Made by a program: the position numbers and the translations under genes
Part shown: positions 14,787 through 20,698 of the stretch, one piece after another
How positions within the stretch are numbered: position 1 is the stretch's first letter
How the letters are laid out: each line of letters begins with the position of its first letter
Assembly (NCBI GenBank): GCA_045654645.1
Contig: JAZONR010000007.1
Location: 1 to 20,698, forward strand
Reading direction: 5' to 3'
DNA: 20,698 nucleotides
DNA from: HGM04593 sp045654645
GTDB lineage: Bacteria > Bacteroidota > Bacteroidia > Bacteroidales > Bacteroidaceae
Notes under the pieces: generated by a model
The model's input: the letters and a program-made list of their open reading frames with translations, nothing else
The model's database searches: none
What the model was told of the DNA's origin: nothing

Positions 14787-16274
14787 ATGAAACGAATTTT
14801 AAGCGTGTTGCTGCTGGCATTAGTGTCGCCGGTGGTCTTCTCCCAAAATTTCGAGGATGACTCGTTTGCCGATATGAAGCGCGAATTTGAACAGTTCAAA
14901 AAGTCTTCTATCAACGAGTTCAATGAGTTCAGGGCACAGATGATGGCCGAATATCTCGATTTTGTCAGGGAGTCTTGGAAAGAGATGAGGAACGAGAAGC
15001 CTGTTCCGGCTCCAAAGATAAAGCCTGTGCCCCCCGTTGTAAAGCCCAAAGAGGAGGAGAAGAAGGAGGTGAAGCCACAGCCCAAGCCTGTTAAGATAGA
15101 AAAGGTGCTTCCCACACCGGTTGTGAAACCGCAACCAAAGCCTGTGGAGCCCATTAAGGTGAAGAAGGAGGGTGGCTATGAGAAGTCTCACAATTTTGCC
15201 TTCTTTGGCACAGCTGTGTCGGTGCGTTTCAACCCTGCCGCAAGGGTTAATGTAACTGCTCTAAACGAGAACGCCATTGCCGATGCTATGGCAAAGATGT
15301 CCAACGCGACACACGACAAACTAATTGTAGACTGTCTTGCCCTGAGAGAGAAGATGGGGTTGAGCGACTGGGCCTATATGCAGCTGCTGAAGTCGCTTGC
15401 CACAAGCGTTTATGGCGGCTACAGCAATTCGGCGGTGCTCTTTATGTCCTATATCTATATGCAGTCGGGCTACAAGATGAGGCTTGCCACCGATAACAAG
15501 CGTCTATATATGCTATATGCAACAGAGCACGTTGTCTTCAATCGCCCGTCATACACCCTCGACAACAGCAATTTCTACTGCATTGATGATATGCCTTCAA
15601 GGCTCTATGTCTGCAAGGCGTCGTTCCGCGGTGAGACTCCATTGTCGTTGATGGTTACAAAGCCACAGTCGTTTGCACGCAAGGCTGCAAAGACAAAGAC
15701 AATCACATCAAAGAAGTATAAGGATATGAACGCCACTGTTTCGGTGAATAGCAACCTGCTCGATTTCTACAGCTCATATCCCAAGTCTATGCTCGGCGAT
15801 AATATGCTCACCTGTTGGGCTATATATGCCAACACTCCAATGGACAAGGCTGTGCGCGACCAGCTCTATCCGCAGTTGAAGAAGAGCATTGCAGGTCTCT
15901 CTCCGCTTGAGGCAACCAACAAGCTGCTGAACTTTGTGCAGACAGGTTTGGTGTATGAGTATGACGACAAGGTTTGGGGTGGCGACAGGCCATTCTTTGC
16001 CGAGGAGAGCCTCTACTATGATTATGCCGACTGCGAGGACCGAAGCATTCTCTTTACAAAGCTTGTGCGCGACTTGGTGGGCCTTGATGCAGCGTTGCTC
16101 TACATCCCCGGGCACTTGCTGGCTGCTGTGCGTTTCAATGAGCCTGTAAATGGAAAGTATATAACCATAGGCGGTGAGAAGTTCATAATCTGTGAGCCCA
16201 CCTGTCTCAACGGCGCTTCTGTGGGCTGGACAAATGTTACCGATGCCCAAAGCATAAGCGCAATTAAGCTGTAA
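14787..16274 (+). CDS. Secreted transglutaminase-like protein with Pro/Lys linker
   Basis: The 495-residue protein has a signal peptide (likely cleavage after VFS19), a charged helical segment (21-70, possible coiled coil) and a Pro/Lys/Val-rich linker (71-127) like those spanning the periplasm. A globular part follows. The C-terminal segment carries a transglutaminase/papain-like triad: Cys416 in YADCEDRSILF, His443 in YIPGHLLAAV and Glu470 in ICEPT, where Asp is more usual. Related bacterial proteins act as cysteine proteases or amidases. An earlier segment (about 210-246) aligns with the catalytic motif but has Tyr212 and Arg239 in place of Cys and His, suggesting a degenerate duplicate. 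It is last in the caspase operon. Its substrate is unknown. Confidence 0.75.
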   Translation: MKRILSVLLLALVSPVVFSQNFEDDSFADMKREFEQFKKSSINEFNEFRAQMMAEYLDFVRESWKEMRNEKPVPAPKIKPVPPVVKPKEEEKKEVKPQPKPVKIEKVLPTPVVKPQPKPVEPIKVKKEGGYEKSHNFAFFGTAVSVRFNPAARVNVTALNENAIADAMAKMSNATHDKLIVDCLALREKMGLSDWAYMQLLKSLATSVYGGYSNSAVLFMSYIYMQSGYKMRLATDNKRLYMLYATEHVVFNRPSYTLDNSNFYCIDDMPSRLYVCKASFRGETPLSLMVTKPQSFARKAAKTKTITSKKYKDMNATVSVNSNLLDFYSSYPKSMLGDNMLTCWAIYANTPMDKAVRDQLYPQLKKSIAGLSPLEATNKLLNFVQTGLVYEYDDKVWGGDRPFFAEESLYYDYADCEDRSILFTKLVRDLVGLDAALLYIPGHLLAAVRFNEPVNGKYITIGGEKFIICEPTCLNGASVGWTNVTDAQSISAIKL

Positions 16275-16337
16275 GCACACTGTGTGCCACGCATATAAGG
16301 AGGCTCATTAAAAAATCTGTTTTTACCGAACCTCTGA

Positions 16338-16382
16338 GCAAAGAGAGCTACCCTTGAATCTTTTGGGGTAGCTCTTTTTTTA
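16338..16382 (+). terminator. Strong intrinsic terminator of the caspase operon
   Basis: AGAGCTACCC (16344-16353) pairs perfectly with GGGTAGCTCT (16366-16375) around a 12-nt loop. A seven-T run follows, and an A-rich stretch precedes the left arm. It lies 64 nt after the transglutaminase-like stop codon and separates the exported-protein operons from glyQS. Confidence 0.93.
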
Positions 16383-16487
16383 TGATAATTTCACCGATAT
16401 TTTACAATTATAAATCGCGCGCGTGAGAATTTTATGGAAAAATGCTTTACTTTTGCATAATTAAATGCATTAAAGCGGGCAAAACGG

Positions 16488-16518
16488 GTTGCTGTTTGGC
16501 GCGCTTGCATTATCTTTG
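16488..16518 (+). promoter_or_regulatory. Promoter of glyQS
   Basis: The -7 box TATCTTTG (16511-16518) matches TAnnTTTG exactly, and TTG at 16489-16491 lies 19 nt upstream. A second exact -7 match, TACTTTTG (16448-16455), lies further up without a good -33 partner. The predicted start near 16525 leaves a leader of about 40 nt, too short for a T-box riboswitch. Confidence 0.7.
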
Positions 16519-16564
16519 CAGAATAATTGTGTAAAAGTACAAATCAAAAATATATTTAGAGAAT

Positions 16565-18106
16565 ATGGCTCAGGAAGACGTTTTCAAGAAAGTAGTTGCG
16601 CATTGCAAGGAGTATGGTTTTGTGTTCCCCTCAAGTGATATTTATGACGGCCTTGGCGCTGTTTATGATTATGGCCAGATGGGTGTGGAGCTCAAGAACA
16701 ACATCAAGACATATTGGTGGCAGAGTATGGTGTTGCTGAACGACAATATTGTAGGTATCGATTCGGCAATCTTTATGCACCCTACAATTTGGAAGGCATC
16801 GGGACACGTTGATGCATTCAATGACCCTCTCATCGACAACCGCGACTCAAAGAAGCGCTACCGCGCCGATGTTCTCATAGAGGAGCAGATAGCAAAGTAT
16901 GAGGAGAAGATGGAGAAGGAGGCTGCAAAGGCTGCAAAGCGTTTCGGCGACTCTTTCGACCGCGCCCTCTTTATGGAGACAAACCCCAAGGTGCTTGCCG
17001 AGAAGGCAAAGCGTGATGCTCTTCAGGAGCGCTTTGCAAAGGCTCTCAACGCAATGGACCTTGATGAGCTGCGTCAGATTATCATCGATGAGGAGATTGT
17101 TTGCCCCATCTCTGGTACACGCAACTGGACCGAGGTGCGCCAGTTTAACCTTATGTTCTCTACAGATATGGGTTCAACAGCCGACGGTGCTATGAAGATA
17201 TACCTTCGCCCCGAGACTGCTCAGGGTATCTTTGTGAACTATCTCAATGTGCAGAAGACCGGCCGTATGCGTGTTCCCTTTGGTATTGCGCAGATTGGTA
17301 AGGCTTTCCGCAACGAGATTGTCGCACGTCAGTTCATCTTCCGTATGCGCGAGTTTGAGCAGATGGAGATGCAGTTCTTTGTGCGCCCCGGCAGCGAGCT
17401 CGAGTGGTTCAACAAGTGGAAGGAGACACGTTTGGCTTGGCACAAGGCTTTGGGCTTTGGCGATGATGCCTATCGCTACCATGACCACGAGAAGTTGGCT
17501 CACTATGCAAACGCGGCTACCGACATCGAGTTCCGTATGCCTTTCGGCTTCAAGGAGGTTGAGGGTATCCACTCACGCACAAACTTCGACCTTGGCCAGC
17601 ACGAGAAGTTCTCGGGCAAGAATATCAAGTATTTCGACCCCGAGACAAACGAGAGCTACACACCCTATGTCATTGAGACATCTATCGGTGTAGACCGTAT
17701 GTTCTTGAGCATTATGTGTGCTTCTTACTGCGAAGAGAAGCTCGAGAACGGCGAGACACGCGTTGTTCTGCGCCTGCCTGCTGCTCTTGCTCCTGTGAAG
17801 CTTGCCGTTCTTCCTCTTGTGAAGAAGGATGGTCTGCCCGAGAAGGCACGCGAAATAATGAACGAACTGAAGTTCAACTTCAACTGTTATTACGAGGAGA
17901 AGGATTCTATTGGCAAGCGCTACCGCCGTATGGATGCCATTGGTACTCCCTACTGTGTAACAATTGACCACCAGACTCTTGAGGATGGTATGGTAACCCT
18001 TCGCGAGCGCGACACAATGGAGCAGCGCCGTGTGGCTATCAGCGACCTGCGCAATATTATCCAGGATAACGTGAGCATAACATCGCTTTTGAAGAAACTG
18101 TCTTAA
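16565..18106 (+). CDS. glyQS: Glycyl-tRNA synthetase (dimeric class II type)
   Basis: The 513-residue cytosolic enzyme charges tRNA-Gly with glycine using ATP. It is the single-chain alpha2 type, not the alpha2beta2 glyQ/glyS enzyme. The N-terminus carries the family signature FPSSDIYDGLGAVYDYG (21-37). Other hallmarks are the glycine/ATP-site motif RPETAQGIF (215-223), class II motif 2 (FRNEI...FRMREFEQMEMQFF, 248-272) and motif 3 (GIDR-like GVDRMFLSI, 375-383). The C-terminal anticodon-binding domain spans about 405-505. Length and motifs are normal and complete. It has its own promoter and heads a unit with an FKBP lipoprotein 13 nt later. Confidence 0.97.
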   Translation: MAQEDVFKKVVAHCKEYGFVFPSSDIYDGLGAVYDYGQMGVELKNNIKTYWWQSMVLLNDNIVGIDSAIFMHPTIWKASGHVDAFNDPLIDNRDSKKRYRADVLIEEQIAKYEEKMEKEAAKAAKRFGDSFDRALFMETNPKVLAEKAKRDALQERFAKALNAMDLDELRQIIIDEEIVCPISGTRNWTEVRQFNLMFSTDMGSTADGAMKIYLRPETAQGIFVNYLNVQKTGRMRVPFGIAQIGKAFRNEIVARQFIFRMREFEQMEMQFFVRPGSELEWFNKWKETRLAWHKALGFGDDAYRYHDHEKLAHYANAATDIEFRMPFGFKEVEGIHSRTNFDLGQHEKFSGKNIKYFDPETNESYTPYVIETSIGVDRMFLSIMCASYCEEKLENGETRVVLRLPAALAPVKLAVLPLVKKDGLPEKAREIMNELKFNFNCYYEEKDSIGKRYRRMDAIGTPYCVTIDHQTLEDGMVTLRERDTMEQRRVAISDLRNIIQDNVSITSLLKKLS

Positions 18107-18119
18107 TGTGATTTTCTTA

Positions 18120-18707
18120 ATGAAGAGTATCAAGAAATTTTTGTTGCTTCTCCTTCCTGCACTCCTGTGCCTGGCTTCGTGTAAAGAGAGCGAGGAGGTT
18201 GGCGAATTCGATAATTGGAAGGAGCGCAACATTCTGTTTGTTGATTCAATTGCCAAAGTGGCGCGCGAATACCCCGATGAGTGGAAGGTGCTGCTTGCAG
18301 AGGGCCTGAACCCTGAAAAGGAGTGGGGCAATGAGTATTATGTCTATTGTCAGGTGCTGGAGGCGGGCACGGGTACAGTGCACCCCAATTTCACCGACAG
18401 CGTTGTAATAAACTACAGCGGACGTCTTATGCCCAGCGCTTCCTATCCCCGGGGCTATCTCTTCGACAGCAGCTACATTGGCGAGCTTAATCCCTCGTTC
18501 AATGTGCCCTCTACAATGCCTCTCAATGGCACTGTGCCGGGTTTCTACACTGCGTTGCAGAATATGGTGGACGGTGCTGTGTGGAAGGTGTATATCCCCT
18601 ATCTGCTGGGCTATGGCACCGAGGGACGCACCGGTATTCCCGGCTATTCAACATTGGTGTTTGATATAAATCTTGTTTCGTTTCACCCCGTGAGGGCACA
18701 AATGTAA
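18120..18707 (+). CDS. FKBP-type peptidyl-prolyl cis-trans isomerase, lipoprotein
   Basis: I choose ATG 18120 over the in-frame GTG at 18108, since it gives a compact lipoprotein signal (CLASC, Cys21). The mature protein starts CKESEE, acidic as in surface-exported lipoproteins. The 195-residue product has an FKBP domain at about 92-188: VINYSGRL (95-102), FDSS (115-118), VPGFYTAL (139-146), VYIPYLLGYG (157-166) and LVFDINLVSF. The family catalyses rotation of X-Pro bonds and helps envelope proteins fold. Most pocket residues are kept (Tyr99, Phe115, Asp116, Val139, Tyr165), but the usual tryptophan is Phe142, so activity may be altered. It is 13 nt after glyQS and 4 nt before the DUF3467 gene. 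Confidence 0.9.
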   Translation: MKSIKKFLLLLLPALLCLASCKESEEVGEFDNWKERNILFVDSIAKVAREYPDEWKVLLAEGLNPEKEWGNEYYVYCQVLEAGTGTVHPNFTDSVVINYSGRLMPSASYPRGYLFDSSYIGELNPSFNVPSTMPLNGTVPGFYTALQNMVDGAVWKVYIPYLLGYGTEGRTGIPGYSTLVFDINLVSFHPVRAQM

Positions 18708-18711
18708 AATT

Positions 18712-19014
18712 ATGAACAGCGATAATCAGATACAGATAGAACTGAAGGAGGATGTTGCCGAGGGTACCTATGCCAACTTGGCAATCATTGCTCACTCCAC
18801 ATCGGAGTTTGTGCTTGATTTTGTGCGTATGATGCCCGGCGTGGCAAAGGCCAAGGTTAAGTCGCGCATTGTGATGACTCCCGAGCACGCCAAGCGCCTT
18901 GCAATGGCTTTGCAGGATAATCTTATGCGCTACGAGGCGCAGTTTGGCGAGATTAGACTGCCCGAGCATAATAGCTATATGCCCGATGCCAATATGTTCA
19001 AGGGTGAGGCTTAG
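18712..19014 (+). CDS. DUF3467 family protein
   Basis: The 100-residue protein has no signal peptide and matches the DUF3467 pattern: an acidic beta start, YANLAIIAHSTSEFVLDFVRMMPG (19-42), RIVMTPEHAKRL (52-63) and a helix LAMALQDNLMRYEAQFG. The family is short, cytosolic and of unknown function; it is common in Bacteroidetes and some other phyla. The start ATG lies 4 nt after the FKBP stop codon, so the two are probably co-transcribed with glyQS. No catalytic residues stand out. Confidence 0.88.
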   Translation: MNSDNQIQIELKEDVAEGTYANLAIIAHSTSEFVLDFVRMMPGVAKAKVKSRIVMTPEHAKRLAMALQDNLMRYEAQFGEIRLPEHNSYMPDANMFKGEA

Positions 19015-19049
19015 AAGCACGGCAACACCTGTTGCTTAATGATATTACT

Positions 19050-19089
19050 ACACGCCGAGTGGCGCCCCGCGGGGCGCCACTCGGCGTGT
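19050..19089. terminator. 40-bp perfect GC-rich palindrome between convergent genes
   Basis: Bases 19050-19089 are a perfect palindrome with 20-bp arms (centre CCCCGCGGGG at 19065-19074). It lies between the stops of the DUF3467 gene (plus) and the AraC-type gene (minus), so a bidirectional terminator is the natural reading. Neither side has a T-run typical of intrinsic terminators; it could instead be a dispersed palindromic element. Confidence 0.6.
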
Positions 19090-19106
19090 GTGTATGCGGT
19101 GTGCTT

Positions 19107-19973
19107 TTAATCCACCATAACACCGTTGGAGCGGAACTCGGAGAGCGAGTGCCCGGTGTGTCGCTTGAAATAGCGGTTAAGATAGCTTTGGTCGGGGAAG
19201 TGGAAATCATTGACCAGCTCCTGGAAACTCTTGTGTGTGTACATAAGTGCAACCTGCAGCTCAATTATCGTGTAGTGGTCAATTATCTCCTTGGCGTTCT
19301 GCCCGCTGGCCCGTTGGCACACCGAGTTAAGGTGGCGTGTGGAGATTCTCATCTTGTCGGCATAGAATTGCACCGACCTCTCGGTGCGGAAATTGTCGGT
19401 GAGCAACATTCTGAACTCATAGAAAAGTCTGTCCTTGTTCTCGCCTATGTGCTCTTTTGAGAGATTTTTTTGCTCCTTGCTTATGTGTTGTATGTAGAGC
19501 AGCAGTGAGTTTACTGCCAAGGTTACACTCTGGCGGCAGAACTCCATATTTGCTTCGTTGCTCCTAACCTCGGTGTCGAGAATGTCTATCTGCCTGAACA
19601 GGTTGTTCACAAACTCCTTCTCGAGCTCGCTGTTGCTTCCCTGGTGGGTGCGGCACTCAATGCCTTGCATCGTCTCGGGGCTCATTGAGCTGCGTGCGGC
19701 AAGCCAGATGTGCTTGGAGAGTCCCAGCAGGCGAGAGCTGAAGTCGCTTGTGATATCGAGCAGGTGTATGTTGGAGCCGGTGGGGCATATTATTATTTGT
19801 CCCTGTGTAAAACGGTACCTTTGTCCGTCAATGGTAAATAGGGCCTCGCCGCTAAGGCAATAGAAAATTGATGTGTGTTGCAGTTGGTAGATGTGTTGCA
19901 CAAACTGCTGCAACGATGATAGCGTGGTGGCAAATCCCTGTGCCGGGAGCTTCTTTAAATAGATGTTGTTCAT
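19107..19973 (-). CDS. AraC-family transcriptional regulator
   Basis: I choose ATG 19973, which fits the promoter at 20003-20033; the longer in-frame start at 20027 lies upstream of the predicted transcription start. The 288-residue cytosolic protein has an N-terminal cupin-like sensing domain (about 1-90; SGEALFTIDGQRYRFTQGQIIICP) and a C-terminal double helix-turn-helix domain (about 185-282). The second helix-turn-helix region shows DFHFPDQSYLNRYFKRHTG, the classic AraC signature. Ligand and targets cannot be deduced. It converges with the glyQS unit and no obvious target gene is adjacent inside the window; the rightward promoter at 20588 is a possible but unproven target. Confidence 0.92.
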   Translation of the reverse strand: MNNIYLKKLPAQGFATTLSSLQQFVQHIYQLQHTSIFYCLSGEALFTIDGQRYRFTQGQIIICPTGSNIHLLDITSDFSSRLLGLSKHIWLAARSSMSPETMQGIECRTHQGSNSELEKEFVNNLFRQIDILDTEVRSNEANMEFCRQSVTLAVNSLLLYIQHISKEQKNLSKEHIGENKDRLFYEFRMLLTDNFRTERSVQFYADKMRISTRHLNSVCQRASGQNAKEIIDHYTIIELQVALMYTHKSFQELVNDFHFPDQSYLNRYFKRHTGHSLSEFRSNGVMVD

Positions 19974-20002
19974 AATTTGCCTTTTTAATGTTATATATGG
20001 AA

Positions 20003-20033
20003 CAAAAGTAGTCAAAATGTGCAACATTGCAAA
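20003..20033 (-). promoter_or_regulatory. Promoter of the AraC-type regulator
   Basis: On the minus strand TTTG (20030-20033), a 19-nt spacer and TACTTTTG (20003-20010) match the Bacteroidetes promoter consensus exactly. The predicted start near 19996 leaves a leader of about 23 nt. The short palindrome GCAACATTGC (20021-20030) overlaps the spacer and -33 box and could be an operator, though it is only 4 bp per arm. Confidence 0.75.
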
Positions 20034-20100
20034 GTAAAAAGGGATAAGGTTGCTTGTCGGTGCTTAATTTTGTGGGCGAAGGGAGTGAATGGGTGTCCTA

Positions 20101-20203
20101 TATTCTACTGTACACCTCAACCTTAATTGTTCACTTGTATTTTTAGTCAAGTCTTTCTTTTCTGTTCTTTCATCGCCTGAAAGAACCAAAGTGCCCGGCA
20201 CAC
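20101..20203 (+). repeat. Right copy of about 103-bp repeat, inverted relative to 218-319
   Basis: The copy differs from the reverse complement of 218-319 by two substitutions and one indel. Its internal hairpin is one pair longer than in the left copy (GTTCTTTCA with TGAAAGAAC, 20164-20186). Both copies point outward from the gene block. To its right the sequence changes to the 164-bp tandem repeat and not to the sequence seen beyond the left copy. Confidence 0.85.
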
Positions 20204-20210
20204 AAAATAA

Positions 20211-20575
20211 TCATTCTCCGCCCGACAGCAAGCTGTCTCGTCCCCCTTGGAAAAGGGGACAACTGAAAAGCATAGGCAAAAACAAATACCCAATCACAGC
20301 AAGCAACAGTTCTCCCCTTTGCTTGCAAGGGGGAGTGCCGCAGGCGAGGGGGATAATAAACAAGCGACTAAATATCATCCCCCGCCCGACAGCAAGCTGC
20401 CTCGTCCCCCTTGGGAAAGGGGACAGCTGAAATGCATAGCAAAAACAACTTCTCAATCACAGCAACCAACAGTTCTCCCCTTTGCTTGCAAGGGGGAGTG
20501 CCGCAGGCGAGGGGGATAATAAACAAGCGACTAAATAATCATCCCCCGTCCGACAGCAAGCTGTCTCGTCCCCCT
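20211..20575 (+). repeat. 164-bp tandem repeat, about 2.2 copies
   Basis: Units start at 20211, 20375 and 20539 with an exact 164-nt period; the last is truncated at 20575. Each full unit carries two hairpins: GTCCCC/GGGGAC (20240-20260 in unit 1) and TCCCCTTTGC/GCAAGGGGGA with a 2-nt loop (20313-20334). The units differ by scattered substitutions. Open frames run through it only because stops are rare in the repeat; no gene is supported. It looks like an intergenic mosaic repeat. Confidence 0.85.
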
Positions 20576-20587
20576 ATTATTATGGTT

Positions 20588-20618
20588 TTTGCAAGCAAAT
20601 TAAGATAAAATAGGTTTG
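20588..20618 (+). promoter_or_regulatory. Rightward promoter leading out of the window
   Basis: TTTG (20588-20591), a 19-nt spacer and TAGGTTTG (20611-20618) match the Bacteroidetes promoter consensus exactly. It starts 13 nt after the tandem repeat ends. The remaining 80 bases are AT-rich and show no coding start that I can support, so the gene it serves probably begins beyond 20698. Confidence 0.55.
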
Positions 20619-20698
20619 TAAAAATCATTTTTTTTGATGACTGCAAACATTCTTGCCACGATTTTTGCTCTTAATGCGTTTATTACAGTCATTTTGTT

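Noticed and set aside
5491..16274. Type VI/IX secretion, gliding or phage-defence locus
   Set aside because: None of the hallmark components of those systems (VgrG, TssB/C, PorV/SprA, GldK-N, nucleases, ATPases) is visible; only generic envelope domains are present.
16519..16564. T-box riboswitch upstream of glyQS
   Set aside because: The leader from the best promoter is only about 40 nt and holds no T-box sequence or antiterminator.
218..20203. Composite transposon bounded by inverted repeats
   Set aside because: No transposase or integrase lies inside and the block carries core genes (parC, glyQS, tRNA-Leu); the repeat looks like an intergenic element.
20089..20430. Plus-strand frame through the right repeat and the 164-bp units
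   Set aside because: It is the translation of tandem intergenic repeats; the frame shifts relation to the units because 164 is not a multiple of three.
20211..20575. Possible CRISPR array
   Set aside because: Units are directly abutting 164-bp repeats without short repeat-spacer alternation, and no cas genes are present.

Overview
The window looks like Bacteroidetes chromosome, probably order Bacteroidales; the family is not resolved. The evidence is the promoter style (several TTTG - 19/20 nt - TAnnTTTG pairs, no strong Shine-Dalgarno sequences), Bacteroidetes-typical families (BACON, DUF3316, FISUMP, DUF3467, lipoproteins with acidic residues after the cysteine), and a dimeric GlyRS. Housekeeping genes lie on both sides of a large block of exported proteins.

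Layout. (1) 1-440: intergenic repeat sequence with no credible gene. (2) 448-5276, minus strand: topoisomerase IV subunit A (parC), a DUF3316-like envelope protein, an S41 peptidase lipoprotein, then tRNA-Leu(UAG) and a terminator, probably one transcription unit. The first two genes overlap by ATGA and the second and third are 12 nt apart. (3) 5401-13000, plus: an operon of exported proteins, namely a LPP20-like/NTF2-like protein, two paralogous PEGA-repeat proteins with barrel-like C-termini, and a BACON-FISUMP-BACON-FGE-like lipoprotein whose last 40 residues look like a diversity-generating-retroelement (DGR) variable region. (4) 13231-16382, plus: a second operon with its own promoter, coding for a secreted caspase-like peptidase, a membrane-anchored TPR-like protein and a secreted transglutaminase-like protein, closed by a strong terminator. 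(5) 16489-19089, plus: glyQS, an FKBP-type prolyl isomerase lipoprotein and a DUF3467 protein, ending at a 40-bp perfect palindrome. (6) 19107-20033, minus: an AraC-family regulator with a good promoter. (7) 20101-20698: a second copy of the left-end repeat in inverted orientation, a 164-bp tandem repeat, and a rightward promoter for a gene outside the window.

The most interesting part is 5401-16382. All seven genes encode exported or membrane-anchored products. The set combines adaptor/binding modules (PEGA, BACON, FISUMP, FGE/C-type-lectin-like) with two cysteine-hydrolase folds (caspase, transglutaminase). I know of no named system with this composition. A shared envelope function is inferred from gene order and common export only. 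No reverse transcriptase, transposase, integrase, CRISPR array or rRNA gene is visible in the window.
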